A stretch of DNA of 64,000 nt from Lyngbya sp. HA4199-MV5 (lineage in GTDB: Bacteria > Cyanobacteriota > Cyanobacteriia > Leptolyngbyales > Leptolyngbyaceae). A program made the translations under genes and the position numbers. Positions within the stretch are counted from its first letter, which is position 1, and each line of letters begins with the position of its first letter. This document shows positions 54,143 to 64,000 of this stretch, piece after piece. Below the pieces are notes generated by a model. It had not been told where the DNA came from, made no database searches, and worked only from the letters and a program-made list of their open reading frames with translations. The stretch spans positions 1 to 64,000 of the forward strand of contig JAHHHL010000005.1 of NCBI GenBank assembly GCA_019359375.1, written 5' to 3'.

Positions 54143-55192
54143 ATGCTGACTAAACCGTTGGAACCAGTCAAACTGCACGAAACATTAGAGATTCGCTTAC
54201 TCACGCTGAACGATTGTGCTCAGTGGGATGCCTTCCTGCAAGCTTCACCGACAGGATGCTTCATGCAAGCATGGGTGTGGGGAGAATTTAAACAACTAGA
54301 AGGATATCAAAGCTTTCGCTATGGTCTTTTTGCCGAGCATCTTCTAGTTGGTGTCTGCTGTTTCTATTACTATCCCTGCGAACACACTGCAAATTTACTG
54401 GTTGCTCCAGGCGCTCCCTGCTTTTTACCAGGATTTGAACAAGCAGGAATGTCACTACTTCTAGAACAGGCAAGAGCGCTGGCAAAAAACGTAGGCGCGA
54501 TCGCGCTGCGTCTTGAGCCATTGTGGTTAGAAAAACCGATATGTCTTAACGAATTTGTTCGTGCCCCAGTCGAGCTTTTACCATCAGAAACCCTCTTAAT
54601 CGATCTGCGCCCCCCGATCGCTAAAATGCTGGCTTCGATGAAACCTAAAGGACGGTATAACATTCGGCTGAGCCAGCGGCATGGCGTAACAACCCACTTT
54701 ACAACTGACTCTCAAGCCATTCCTGTGTTCTACAATCTGTTCTGGGAAACGGTGCAGCGACAACAGTTTTTCGGTGAGCCATACAGCTTCTTTATCAATT
54801 TTTGTCAGACACTTTTTGCTGCAAACATGGCAGAAATTGGCTGGGCAACCTGGCAGAACGAAGTCTTAGCAACTGTTCTTATGGTGTACTGGGGCGATCG
54901 CGCCACTTACCTCTATGGCGGACGTAGCGAGGCTTACCCGCATGTCATGGCAAGCTATGGACTTCACTGGGCAGCCATGCAGCGTGCGAAAGCAAAAGGA
55001 TGCAGCTTTTATGATTTTTACGGCTATACTCGCGACCCAAGCCATAACTACGCTAAATTCTCACAGTTCAAGCGCCAGTTTGGTGGCACACCCGTTACGA
55101 CAATCGGCGCTCACGATTACTTCTTTTACGACCAGCTAGCAGATACCTTAATTGGGTTGTTCAAACGATTGGGTAACGAACGTGAGAGATAA
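54143..55192 (+). CDS. FemABX-family aminoacyltransferase-like protein
   Basis: About 349 aa with two GNAT-like halves. Motifs: FMQAWVWGEFKQLEGYQSFR in the N-terminal half, MLASMKPKGRYNIRLSQRHG (typical Fem segment) at the join, and YLYGGRSEAYPHVMASYGLH with AKFSQFKRQFGGTP at the end. Fem proteins move amino acids from aminoacyl-tRNA to peptidoglycan precursors, and relatives modify other acceptors. Its place between the SpeE-like and DUF350 genes suggests a modification step in the same pathway. GTG 54140 or ATG 54143 start. Confidence 0.85.
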   Translation: MLTKPLEPVKLHETLEIRLLTLNDCAQWDAFLQASPTGCFMQAWVWGEFKQLEGYQSFRYGLFAEHLLVGVCCFYYYPCEHTANLLVAPGAPCFLPGFEQAGMSLLLEQARALAKNVGAIALRLEPLWLEKPICLNEFVRAPVELLPSETLLIDLRPPIAKMLASMKPKGRYNIRLSQRHGVTTHFTTDSQAIPVFYNLFWETVQRQQFFGEPYSFFINFCQTLFAANMAEIGWATWQNEVLATVLMVYWGDRATYLYGGRSEAYPHVMASYGLHWAAMQRAKAKGCSFYDFYGYTRDPSHNYAKFSQFKRQFGGTPVTTIGAHDYFFYDQLADTLIGLFKRLGNERER

Positions 55193-55199
55193 GTTTTAA

Positions 55200-55302
55200 G
55201 ACTTGAATTTTCTTCCGCTTTCGCTTCTTCTCCTGACTTCTGACTTCTGACTCCTAACGTCTGACTGCTTCTAACAACTAAAAACTAACAACCAACAACT
55301 AC
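55200..55302. repeat. Low-complexity repeat upstream of the DUF350 gene
   Basis: CTTCTGACTTCTGACTCC-type heptads (55232-55260) lead to CTTCTAACAACTAAAAACTA and ACAACCAACAACTAC ending at ATG 55303. Only the pyrimidine half of the family is present here. Confidence 0.85.
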
Positions 55303-56169
55303 ATGAATCCTTTCTTTCTCAACGGCATGACCCGCATTGGGCTAGTAATCACTGAGCTAGCCGTTGGCTTTGGTATCTTCTGGTTGGGGCAGTTGGCGTA
55401 TCAAAAGCTGTTTCGACGGATGGATCTAAATCTGGAGTTGTTTGTACGGGATAATCCGGCAGTGGCGATCGCGCTATTGGGCTATAACTTCGGCATCATC
55501 CTTGCCCTGGCAGGTGTGTTGGCTAAAGAGAGCGCTACGTGGCTTGACCATTTAATCTCCCTGGCAAGCTACGGTGCAGGCGTGATTCTGCTGATGCTGG
55601 CAGGTGCGTGGGTGGGCGATCACTGGATTCTTAAACGCTGTGACTGTGCTCGTGAAGTGGTCGAAGAGCAAAACGTGGGAGCCGCTGCCGCTGAAGCTGG
55701 TGTGCATATTGCCAGTGGCTTGATTTTGAGTGCTGCCCTTGGTGGTCAGAGTGGCACCTGGCTTGTCGGGTTAGTGTGCTGGTGCGTCGGCTTGAGCGTT
55801 TTGGTGCTGGTAAGCGCCCTCTATCCTCGCGTGACTCGATACAACGTGTTTAGAGAAATCTGCAAGCGCAATAACCCCGCAGCGGGTGTGGCTCTGGCTG
55901 GGTTGCTGATCGCGACGGGCAATACTGTGCGGGTAGCGTTTGCGCCAGACTTTCAAAACTGGGCTGAGAGTTTCACCCAATACCTTGTGGTGCTGGGTTT
56001 TTGCCTACTTGCTCTGGCGTTGATTCGCTGGTTTGCGGATCTGGTACTGGTGCCAGGGGTGAAGATTTCAGACGAGATTGTCAATCAAGCCACCCCCAAT
56101 TTGGCAGCAGGATTGATCGAGGCATTTGCCTATATCGCAGGGTCATTTCTGCTTGCCTGGAGCGTTTGA
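55303..56169 (+). CDS. DUF350 (YjfL-family) membrane protein, double domain
   Basis: 288 aa, about eight membrane helices. Two DUF350 units, each with the conserved block: ELFVRDNPAVAIALLGYNFG in the first and EICKRNNPAAGVALAGLLIA in the second. DUF350 proteins are inner-membrane proteins of unknown function. Here the gene closes the speH-DUF4178-SpeE-like-Fem run on the same strand. Start is fixed by ATG 55303 right after the repeat. Confidence 0.88.
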   Translation: MNPFFLNGMTRIGLVITELAVGFGIFWLGQLAYQKLFRRMDLNLELFVRDNPAVAIALLGYNFGIILALAGVLAKESATWLDHLISLASYGAGVILLMLAGAWVGDHWILKRCDCAREVVEEQNVGAAAAEAGVHIASGLILSAALGGQSGTWLVGLVCWCVGLSVLVLVSALYPRVTRYNVFREICKRNNPAAGVALAGLLIATGNTVRVAFAPDFQNWAESFTQYLVVLGFCLLALALIRWFADLVLVPGVKISDEIVNQATPNLAAGLIEAFAYIAGSFLLAWSV

Positions 56170-56393
56170 GCTACGTCAGTGTATCTACGCGATCGCACAC
56201 ATCTCATCTGATATTAGCCGTGCCGTTTTGGCTACCTTGGCAAACGTCGTCACAGTCTTTTTCTAGACTCAGCCCTCAAGCTGTTTTTAGCCGTGGTTAG
56301 ATTGAACCGTCTTTGCTATCGATCGTACGGGATGCGGTAATCTAAGGAATGTCCAAACCTGCGTTGCTTGAGCAGAAAAGGAGCCTGACCAAC

Positions 56394-56969
56394 ATGAGTA
56401 AAGGTCGGTTAGAAGCGTTTAGTGATGGGGTCATTGCCATTCTGATTACCATCATGGTGTTGGAACTAAAAGTGCCCCATGAAGCTAGTTGGGTCGCGCT
56501 ACAACCGCTATGGCCAGTCTTTTTGAGCTATATCCTGAGTTTTATTTATCTGGGTATCTATTGGAATAACCACCACCATCTGTTTCAGGCAGTGCAGCAA
56601 GTGAAGGGCACCGTCTTGTGGGCAAACTTACATCTCCTGTTCTGGTTATCATTGATTCCTTTTGTGACGGCATGGACGGGTGAGAACCACTTTGCCGCTT
56701 TGCCGGTGGCTCTGTATGGCACGGTGCTGCTATGTTCTGCGATCGCGTATTTCATTCTTAGCCGCATGCTGATTGTTACTCACGGTAAAGAGTCCACGTT
56801 AGCGACCGCGATTGGGCGAGACTTTAAGGGTAAGGTGTCTGTTGTGATTTATGCCCTGGCCATTTTGCTCTCGTTTTTGAATGCGTGGGCAGCTTGTCTG
56901 CTGTACGTTTTGGTGGCAGTGATGTGGTTGATTCCTGACCGCCGCCTCGAGAGTGTACTGACCTCATAA
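56394..56969 (+). CDS. TMEM175-family potassium channel-like protein
   Basis: About 191 aa, six membrane helices. The first carries RLEAFSDGVIAILITIMVLE, the FSDG signature of the TMEM175 (DUF1211) group of K+ channels. Bacterial members have one six-helix repeat per subunit and form tetramers. YLGIYWNNHHHLFQAV is the next conserved block. ATG 56394 is the family start; ATG 56349 adds fifteen residues. It may or may not belong with the DUF350 cluster 225 bases upstream. Confidence 0.88.
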   Translation: MSKGRLEAFSDGVIAILITIMVLELKVPHEASWVALQPLWPVFLSYILSFIYLGIYWNNHHHLFQAVQQVKGTVLWANLHLLFWLSLIPFVTAWTGENHFAALPVALYGTVLLCSAIAYFILSRMLIVTHGKESTLATAIGRDFKGKVSVVIYALAILLSFLNAWAACLLYVLVAVMWLIPDRRLESVLTS

Positions 56970-56986
56970 CAGCTAACAGCAGAGGC

Positions 56987-57006
56987 TAGGGCGTGTCAAC
57001 AATCTA
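56987..57006 (+). repeat. Solo MITE end (fragment)
   Basis: CTAGGGCGTGTCAACAATCT matches the left end of the ~130-bp MITE family, but no interior or right end follows. It is probably a decayed copy. It lies between the TMEM175 gene and the aldo/keto reductase. Confidence 0.55.
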
Positions 57007-57123
57007 CGCGCTAACACAATCCACAAGCCGATCGCTAAATCTCTGGGACGATGCAGGCTACAGTCAGTCAGCGGTATCTTGTTCTTGAATCTTAGACAAG
57101 CAGAATCTTTAGCAAGCAATAGT

Positions 57124-58086
57124 ATGGAAACGCGAGAACTCGGTACGTCAGGCATTCACATCACGCCTATCATCACGGGCACCTGGCAGGCGGGAAAAAG
57201 CCAGTGGGTGGGCGTTGAAGATGTCGATACAATTAAAGCCATTCGCGCCGCCTTTGATGCTGGGATTACCACCGTCGATACGGCTGAAATTTATGGTAAT
57301 GGTCACTCTGAAAGAGTTGTGGCTGAAGCGTTGTCTGATGTGCGCGATCGAGTTGTTTACGCCACAAAAGTTTTTGCGAACCATCTGAAATACGATCAGG
57401 TGATTGCCGCTTGTGAGGCTTCGCTGCAAAATCTGAAGACCGATCGCATTGACCTGTACCAAATCCACTGGCCTTCTGGTTCCTTTAAGAGCGAAGTGGT
57501 GCCGATCGCAGAAACCATGCAGGCACTCAATGATTTGAAACAGCAGGGCAAAATTCGGGCGATCGGGGTGTCTAACTTCTCTCAGAAGCAATTAGAAGAA
57601 GCCGCACAGTACGGACGCATTGATAGCCTCCAACCGCCCTACTCCTTGTTCTGGCGCTACGTTGAGAAGGATGCCGTGCCCTATTGCATCGAGCAGAAGA
57701 TTTCCATCATTGCTTACTCATCCCTGGCGCAAGGACTGCTGACGGGTAAATTTGGAGCCGATCATACCTTCCCGCCCGAAGATAATCGTGCGAAGAACAA
57801 GCTGTTTCAAGGCGAAACCTATCAGCGTGCTCAAACCGCGTTAGCAAAACTACGCCCGATCGCCGATCGCTACCAAACTAGCCTTGGTAATCTGGCGCTG
57901 GCATGGTTGGTCGCTCAACCTCAAGCAAACGCGATCGTTGGCGTTCGCAATGCCGAACAAGCCGTTGAAAACGCAAAAGCAGGCGAACTCAAGCTTAGTG
58001 ATGCAGACCTGGCAGAAATTGATCACATTGGGCGTACTGTCACCGATGCGTTTGATGACAATCCGCTGATGTGGAACTGGGGGTAG
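57124..58086 (+). CDS. Aldo/keto reductase
   Basis: About 320 aa TIM-barrel oxidoreductase using NAD(P)H. The catalytic tetrad is visible: D in TVDTAEIYGNGHSE with Y in the same block, K in VVYATKVFAN, and H in LYQIHWPS. IGVSNFSQKQLEEA and the C-terminal AIVGVRNAEQAVENA cofactor-binding block are typical. ATG 57124 gives the family start (ELGTSGIHITPI). The physiological substrate is unknown. Confidence 0.92.
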   Translation: METRELGTSGIHITPIITGTWQAGKSQWVGVEDVDTIKAIRAAFDAGITTVDTAEIYGNGHSERVVAEALSDVRDRVVYATKVFANHLKYDQVIAACEASLQNLKTDRIDLYQIHWPSGSFKSEVVPIAETMQALNDLKQQGKIRAIGVSNFSQKQLEEAAQYGRIDSLQPPYSLFWRYVEKDAVPYCIEQKISIIAYSSLAQGLLTGKFGADHTFPPEDNRAKNKLFQGETYQRAQTALAKLRPIADRYQTSLGNLALAWLVAQPQANAIVGVRNAEQAVENAKAGELKLSDADLAEIDHIGRTVTDAFDDNPLMWNWG

Positions 58087-58135
58087 TAAGGGGTGAAAGG
58101 GGAAGGGGGAAGGGGTGAGGGAGTGGGGAAGCGGA
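58087..58135. repeat. GAAAGGGGAAGGGGGAAGG low-complexity tract
   Basis: A purine arm only (AAGGGGTGAAAGGGGAAGGG and GAGGGAGTGGGGAAGCGG) starting right after the aldo/keto reductase stop. It is a partial copy of the heptad-like family. Confidence 0.7.
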
Positions 58136-58165
58136 TGCTTCTACTGGGTGTTGAGCACTAATTAA

Positions 58166-58555
<390 letters not shown>

Positions 58556-58657
58556 GCAATGAGTATGTGATTCATCTAAAGCTCTTAATATCAAGGCTAT
58601 GTGAGTTTGATAGGTTGACTCAGTGATATTACAGACAACATCCTGAACATTCGCCAA

Positions 58658-59260
58658 TCACCAAATCTTCGCCATTTGTAAGACAAAGCCTGGTAACTCT
58701 GGATCACCGCTTACAGTTTCGGGGTTGTCCAGGATAACTGGTTCCTGATTGGGACGATATAGATGCACTGTGCGGTTTTTGCGATCGATCAAAAAGCCCA
58801 GCACAGACCCATTCGCGATGTATTCCTCCAGCTTGTTCTGCAAACTGGTCAGCTTGTCGCTAGAAGAGCGTAGCTCAATCACAAAATCAGGACAGATGGG
58901 TGCAAAGGAGGCTTTTTGTTCTCCTGTTAATGCCTGCCATCGCTCTAGCCTGATCCATGAGGCATCAGGAGAGCGAGTTGCACCATTTGGTAGAGTAAAC
59001 CCAGCGCTGGAGTCAAAGCCGATACCTGTTCCATCTTGTTCTGTCCAGTTCCAAAGCTGAGCAGCAATGTTGAAGTTTCGATTCCCGGTATCGGCGAAAG
59101 CGGGTGGCATGATGATGACTTCTCCGCTGGCGGTACGTTCAATGCGTAGATCGCGGTTAGCTAAGCAGAATTCATAGAACTGCGTGGGAGTCATGGGGGC
59201 GATCGCAGGCAAATTCACAGTCAATGGACTGTTTTCCGTTTGAATGAGCAGCGTGGTCAT
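58658..59260 (-). CDS. Uma2-family endonuclease-like protein
   Basis: 200 aa. Uma2 proteins have the PD-(D/E)XK nuclease fold: RIERTASGEVIIMPP, SPDASWIRLERWQ with the Asp, then DFVIELRSSSDKL with Glu. They are very numerous in cyanobacteria and mostly of unknown function. ATG 59260 has GGAGG upstream (RBS GGAGGCAACC). A longer frame from 59374 overlaps the upstream gene and lacks family likeness. It follows the exported hypothetical gene by 37 bases. Confidence 0.88.
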   Translation of the reverse strand: MTTLLIQTENSPLTVNLPAIAPMTPTQFYEFCLANRDLRIERTASGEVIIMPPAFADTGNRNFNIAAQLWNWTEQDGTGIGFDSSAGFTLPNGATRSPDASWIRLERWQALTGEQKASFAPICPDFVIELRSSSDKLTSLQNKLEEYIANGSVLGFLIDRKNRTVHLYRPNQEPVILDNPETVSGDPELPGFVLQMAKIW

Positions 59261-59297
59261 GGTTGCCTCCCAACCTGAAAAGGGACATCGCGTGCTA

Positions 59298-59876
59298 TCA
59301 AACCTTTTCTTTGAACACGGTTCTCCACGCCTCAACCGTGCCTTTACCGATTTCAATATCCTTCGTCTTGCCATTCTCCCACACTAGCCGAATTCTCATA
59401 TTTCCCGGTGGAGCACTGGCAAGCGCAGTAGCTAATTCAGGTACGACGGTTCCATCATCATAGGTGTAAAGTTTCCCGTTGACTGCGAATAGAATTGATT
59501 TTGGCGTATCGTCAAAGCGGGTGTAGCGGTAGATTGGCTCCTGCTCAGAGTAGCGTTCCTCAATCTTTTTACCCTTCTTGTTATGAATCCAGCGACTCCG
59601 CCAAACGGTTTTGTAGCCAATCAGGTCTGACTCATACCAGGTGTACGTGGCACGAATGCCGCTTTTTGACCAGCTTGTGACAAAAACAAACCCATGATCA
59701 GACGGGCTGAAGTTTTTGTCATACACCACAACCCCATCAAACGGATCGCTAATGACCTGAGACCACTGCACCTTAGCGCTGCCCTCGATCGGCGCAGGCT
59801 GAACTGCTCTCGCAACCGATCCCACACACAAGGCGAATCCAATCCCGAAACCGAATACGAGTACTTGTTTCTTCAT
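59298..59876 (-). CDS. Exported hypothetical protein, 192 aa
   Basis: Signal peptide MKKQVLVFGFGIGFALCVGS, cleaved near ARAVQP. The mature part is beta-rich, with WSKSGIRATYTWYESDL and VPELATALASAPPGNMRIRL, and ends in a helix (GTVEAWRTVF). It is not recognised. ATG 59876 is clear. Confidence 0.65.
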   Translation of the reverse strand: MKKQVLVFGFGIGFALCVGSVARAVQPAPIEGSAKVQWSQVISDPFDGVVVYDKNFSPSDHGFVFVTSWSKSGIRATYTWYESDLIGYKTVWRSRWIHNKKGKKIEERYSEQEPIYRYTRFDDTPKSILFAVNGKLYTYDDGTVVPELATALASAPPGNMRIRLVWENGKTKDIEIGKGTVEAWRTVFKEKV

Positions 59877-59994
59877 CTGTATTTATTGTGCGAAAGCAAC
59901 TGATGACTTGGAGCTTAGATCGTGATGCACAGGCTGATACTGATCGTCTACAAATGCGATGGGAGCGATCGCGGATGGTTTGGGAAAGGCAGAG

Positions 59995-60150
59995 GGATGA
60001 GGGATGAGGGATGAAGGATGAGGGATGAATGCTAAAGAGTTTTTAGTTTTTAGAAGAAATCAGGAATGGCTCATGCGCTAACAACCAACAACCAACAACT
60101 GGGTTAACTCCTGACTCCTCACTCCTCACCCCTCACTCCTCTCCCCTTTA
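59995..60150. repeat. Low-complexity dyad repeat downstream of the S41 protease gene
   Basis: GAGGGAT heptads (59996-60027), AGAGTTTTTAGTTTTTAGAA, a short centre, GCTAACAACCAACAACCAAC, then CTCCTCA heptads (60112-60140). The pyrimidine arm runs into the 3' end of the protease gene and encodes its last residues (GRGVRGEE). Confidence 0.88.
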
Positions 60151-61441
60151 AAGGCTTCCCGATCGCCTCTAGCACCGCTGCGATCGCCCCGTCCTTTTGT
60201 GGATCGCGTCCTTGGGCATAGGGCACGGTAAACGGCACATCGATATCCGGGGCAACGCCTTTGCCTTCAATGCGCTGTCCATCGACCAACACATCGGCAA
60301 CAGCAACGTAGAGCAAGCTGCCGTCCTGCATGATGTAAGCACGCCCAGCTAGCACCGCCCCAGCCGTTTTGCTGCCCACAATTTTGCCAACTCGAAACTG
60401 CCGAAAGCCGTAGGCAAGAATTTCTTTGCCACTGCGCGATCCCTGGTTGACCAGCATCACGACTGGCTTTCTCCACGGCAAATCAAAACTGCCTTTGCTG
60501 CCGTTGCGGTTGGTAAAGGTCACATCAAGCGCGGGTGCTGTAAACGGATTCAGGTAGCTGGGTTCGGCTCCTCCCCAGCCATCGCGCAGATCCCAGACAA
60601 GCCCATCGACCTCGCTAAGACGATCGCCCAGTTCTTGCTCAAGCTGCCGCTGGTAGGCATCATCGGCATACGACCAGACGTGGATATAGCCGATTTTTTT
60701 GCCGCCGCGATCGATCACCTGGACACTGGACTTCATCGCATCCAGAAACATCGTCGTAGGGTCGAGGCGTTTGGGTGTGACGGCGATCGTTTGCGGTGCC
60801 GTGGTCGGCGTGCGCTGAATTTGAAGCTCAACCGGGCGATCGGCTTGTTCAGCAAAGGATTGAACAGGTTGGAATGGCTTGCCATTCACCGCTAGAAGCT
60901 GATCTCCCACCTTAAGCCCACCCTTGGCAGCAGGCGAACCATCCAGCACAGCACGCACAAACGTCTTGCCGTCAACCTCACGCGTATAAGCACCAATGCC
61001 GACGTATTCCAGCTTGCCGTTGGGTAGAAAAGGCTTGAGCTGCTTCTGGATGCCTCGTCGCCAAAAGACACCTGCTAGCTGGTAGTACTCTGGCTCTGCG
61101 GGTGTGTAGTAATGGGTATGCGAGGCTTTCAGCTCTGCCAGCATTTGGTTGACGACAGGCGCTAGTGCTTCGGGCGATCGCGCCTGAGCCGCCAGGGGTG
61201 CATACTTCTGCCGCATCGCCTTCCAGTCAACGCCGTTAAATTTCGGGTCGTAAAAATTATCGTTGACCGTCTGCCAAATTTGCTCAAACACCTTTGCCTG
61301 TGATGGCTCTGCACGCGAAAGCATAGGTGTCACTGCCCAGAGCAATATCGGCACCAAAAGACTTGCGAAAAACGTGATCAACCAGCGACGAGACAGCCGC
61401 TTAAAACGTGTGACTGTCGATCGCATAAAATGGCTCAACAT
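60119..61441 (-). CDS. S41-family (CtpA-like) carboxyl-terminal processing protease
   Basis: 440 aa. A membrane anchor or signal (LITFFASLLVPILLWAVTP) is followed by a PDZ domain (LDGSPAAKGGLKVGDQLLAV) and the S41 catalytic core. The nucleophile serine is in NQGSRSGKEILAYG and the lysine in GSKTAGAVLAG. CtpA proteins process D1 of photosystem II, but cyanobacteria have several paralogues, and this one could cut other periplasmic or lumenal proteins. The final eight residues (GRGVRGEE) come from repeat DNA at the stop codon. Confidence 0.88.
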   Translation of the reverse strand: MLSHFMRSTVTRFKRLSRRWLITFFASLLVPILLWAVTPMLSRAEPSQAKVFEQIWQTVNDNFYDPKFNGVDWKAMRQKYAPLAAQARSPEALAPVVNQMLAELKASHTHYYTPAEPEYYQLAGVFWRRGIQKQLKPFLPNGKLEYVGIGAYTREVDGKTFVRAVLDGSPAAKGGLKVGDQLLAVNGKPFQPVQSFAEQADRPVELQIQRTPTTAPQTIAVTPKRLDPTTMFLDAMKSSVQVIDRGGKKIGYIHVWSYADDAYQRQLEQELGDRLSEVDGLVWDLRDGWGGAEPSYLNPFTAPALDVTFTNRNGSKGSFDLPWRKPVVMLVNQGSRSGKEILAYGFRQFRVGKIVGSKTAGAVLAGRAYIMQDGSLLYVAVADVLVDGQRIEGKGVAPDIDVPFTVPYAQGRDPQKDGAIAAVLEAIGKPLKGRGVRGEE

Positions 61442-61534
61442 GCCTACCTTGCTATCATTCAGATAACGATTTACCTTCTTAAATTGAATTAAAGCGAATC
61501 ACGAAAGTTCCACAAATCCCTCAATAGGCTTGTT

Positions 61535-61802
61535 TGGCTGGAGGGAGGTGTAAGGGAGAGGAGTAGGCAGGGGAAGCAGGGGAAGCGAGGGAAGCAAGGG
61601 GGGCAGGGGAAGCAGGAGGGGCAGGGGAAGCAGAGTTGGGAGTCAGAAGTGAGGAGCGGGAGTCAGAAGAAGATAAGGTATTGCTAATACCACCCTCAAC
61701 TCAACACTCGAAACTTCTTCCCTTGCTCCGTTTGCCGCTCCCCCACTCCCCCCCACTTCCTCTGCTCCCCCGCTTCCCCACTCCGCCTCCCCACTCCGTC
61801 TC
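61535..61802. repeat. Long low-complexity repeat cluster upstream of the epimerase gene
   Basis: Purine arm with GGGGAAGCA nonamers (61566-61640) and GAGTCAGAAG links, a short centre, then a CT-rich arm (61735-61801) that ends one base before ATG 61803. The spacer from the S41 start (61441) to here has no gene. Confidence 0.88.
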
Positions 61803-62861
61803 ATGCAACTCCGTATCCAGCTTTTCACCGTTCACAAACGCTTCCCGCTCACGATCAGCCGGGGCACAACGGCACAAACAACCAACGTATGCGTGGCGAT
61901 CGAACATGAGGGCATTGAAGGATGGGGAGAGGCATCGCCCTTTTCGATCGGTGAACAGCCGCAAACAACGGAGGCGATCGCGCGATCGCTGCAAAAAATC
62001 GCCCCATTGCTGAAAGCTCTCAGCCCGTTGGAACGTCAGCGCATTGAGCGACTGATGCTAGAGGCTCGTCTGCCGTCTGCTGCCCGTGCCGCTCTAGACA
62101 TCGCCCTGCACGATTGGGTCGGGAAGCAAGCAAATCTACCCCTGTGGCAACTGTGGGGGCTGGATCGCGATCGCATTGTCCCAATCTCGATCACGATCGG
62201 CATCAACCCACCCGACATCGCTCAACAACGCGTAAAAGACTGGCTAGGACAGGTGCCAACTCTCCAGGCGCTCAAGCTGAAACTTGGCAGTCCCGAAGGC
62301 GTGGAAGCAGACCAGGCAATGGTGGTAGCTATCCAAAGTGCCGCTCCTCACATTAGTCAGATCAGCATCGATGCGAATGGTGGCTGGAACGTAGAGCAAG
62401 CAACGCAAATGGCACACTGGTTAGCCGATCGGGGCATCACCTACATCGAACAACCGTTGCCTAGAGGACAGGAAGGTGATTTGCCAAAGCTTTATCAAGC
62501 ATCGCCATTGCCCATTTTTGTCGATGAAAGCTGCTTTACCAGCTACGACATTTTGCCGCTGGTCGATCGCGTCCACGGCATCAACATCAAACTCATGAAA
62601 GCAGGTGGTCTTACCGAAGCATGGCGCATGATTCACACCGCCCGCGCCTGTGGCTTAAGGGTGATGTTTGGCTGCTACTCCGACAGCGCGCTACTCAATA
62701 CCGCCTTCGCTCACCTGTCACCCCTCGCCGATCACCTGGATCTCGACAGCCATTTAAATCTACTGGACGATCCCTTCACAGGTGCCAGCTTTCAAAATGG
62801 ACGGGTACTGCCAAATGAGCAGCCAGGTTTAGGGGTGAAATTGAGGGCAGGAGGAGGCTAG
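61803..62861 (+). CDS. Enolase-superfamily dipeptide epimerase (Ala-Glu epimerase/DgcA-like)
   Basis: 352 aa. N-terminal capping domain (TVHKRFPLTISRGT) and TIM barrel. Catalytic lysines ALKLKLGS (KxK) and INIKLMKAGG; metal ligands DANGGW (Asp), EQPLP (Glu) and DESC (Asp). This arrangement fits L-Ala-D/L-Glu epimerases, and DgcA-type enzymes are close relatives. O-succinylbenzoate synthase is a less likely alternative. The DUF1611 gene at 50115 could be a functional partner. ATG 61803 lies right at the repeat edge. Confidence 0.85.
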   Translation: MQLRIQLFTVHKRFPLTISRGTTAQTTNVCVAIEHEGIEGWGEASPFSIGEQPQTTEAIARSLQKIAPLLKALSPLERQRIERLMLEARLPSAARAALDIALHDWVGKQANLPLWQLWGLDRDRIVPISITIGINPPDIAQQRVKDWLGQVPTLQALKLKLGSPEGVEADQAMVVAIQSAAPHISQISIDANGGWNVEQATQMAHWLADRGITYIEQPLPRGQEGDLPKLYQASPLPIFVDESCFTSYDILPLVDRVHGINIKLMKAGGLTEAWRMIHTARACGLRVMFGCYSDSALLNTAFAHLSPLADHLDLDSHLNLLDDPFTGASFQNGRVLPNEQPGLGVKLRAGGG

Positions 62862-62874
62862 AGGCGATCGGGAA

Positions 62875-63999
<1,125 letters not shown>

Positions 64000-64000
64000 A

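Noticed and set aside
59261-59374. N-terminal extension of Uma2
   Set aside because: It overlaps the upstream exported protein gene, and ATG 59260 has a strong ribosome binding site.

Overview
The window is a 64-kb piece of a filamentous cyanobacterial chromosome. The evidence is the very frequent HIP1 octamer (GCGATCGC), chlorophyll genes (chlD, chlG), the cytochrome b6f subunit petP, a plant/cyanobacterial-type ispH, a CrtW-type carotenoid ketolase, and a hetR gene at the right edge. HetR occurs in filamentous cyanobacteria with or without heterocysts, so a Leptolyngbya-like organism fits, but I cannot name the genus. No plasmid, prophage or CRISPR array is visible.

Layout. 1-4 kb: small hypothetical genes, a broken Rpn-type gene, truB, an exported methyltransferase and tRNA-Leu(GAG). 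4-20 kb: mostly housekeeping metabolism (proA, crtW, chlD, an atypical histidine-kinase-like protein, a 1,200-residue urea/guanidine-type carboxylase, a class A penicillin-binding protein, chlG, Get3d, petP, hisF). 20-30 kb: an intact IS630 element, two nucleoside-type ABC permeases separated by unrelated genes, an EI24 protein, an SLH/SLBB envelope protein, a quinone-oxidoreductase-like gene and era. 31-36 kb: a repeat-rich accessory stretch carrying a Tat-exported flavin amine oxidase followed by an exported RidA-like protein. 36-40 kb: a compact minus-strand run of a STAND ATPase, higB/higA and an antitoxin/PIN-toxin pair. 40-50 kb: small conserved genes, an RRM protein, ispH, a beta-helix/SLH envelope protein, YtxH/DUF948 genes and a dynamin-like GTPase. 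50-57 kb: a polyamine-type cluster (AdoMet decarboxylase, DUF4178, spermidine-synthase-like protein with a membrane tail, FemABX transferase, double DUF350 membrane protein), preceded by a DUF1611 gene and followed by a TMEM175-like channel. 57-64 kb: an aldo/keto reductase, a glyoxalase gene broken by one stop codon, Uma2, an S41 protease, an enolase-superfamily epimerase and hetR.

The strongest non-gene signals are repeats. A degenerate heptanucleotide low-complexity family fills many spacers, abuts start codons, and sits in frame inside two essential genes, chlD and era. There are five copies of a ~130-bp MITE plus one solo end, and a 96-bp repeat with a 28-bp palindrome in two copies. My best candidate for an undescribed system is the AdoMetDC - DUF4178 - SpeE-like - FemABX - DUF350 cluster. 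The STAND/toxin-antitoxin run and the exported amine oxidase/RidA pair come next. All function calls rest on motif recognition by eye, with no database search.
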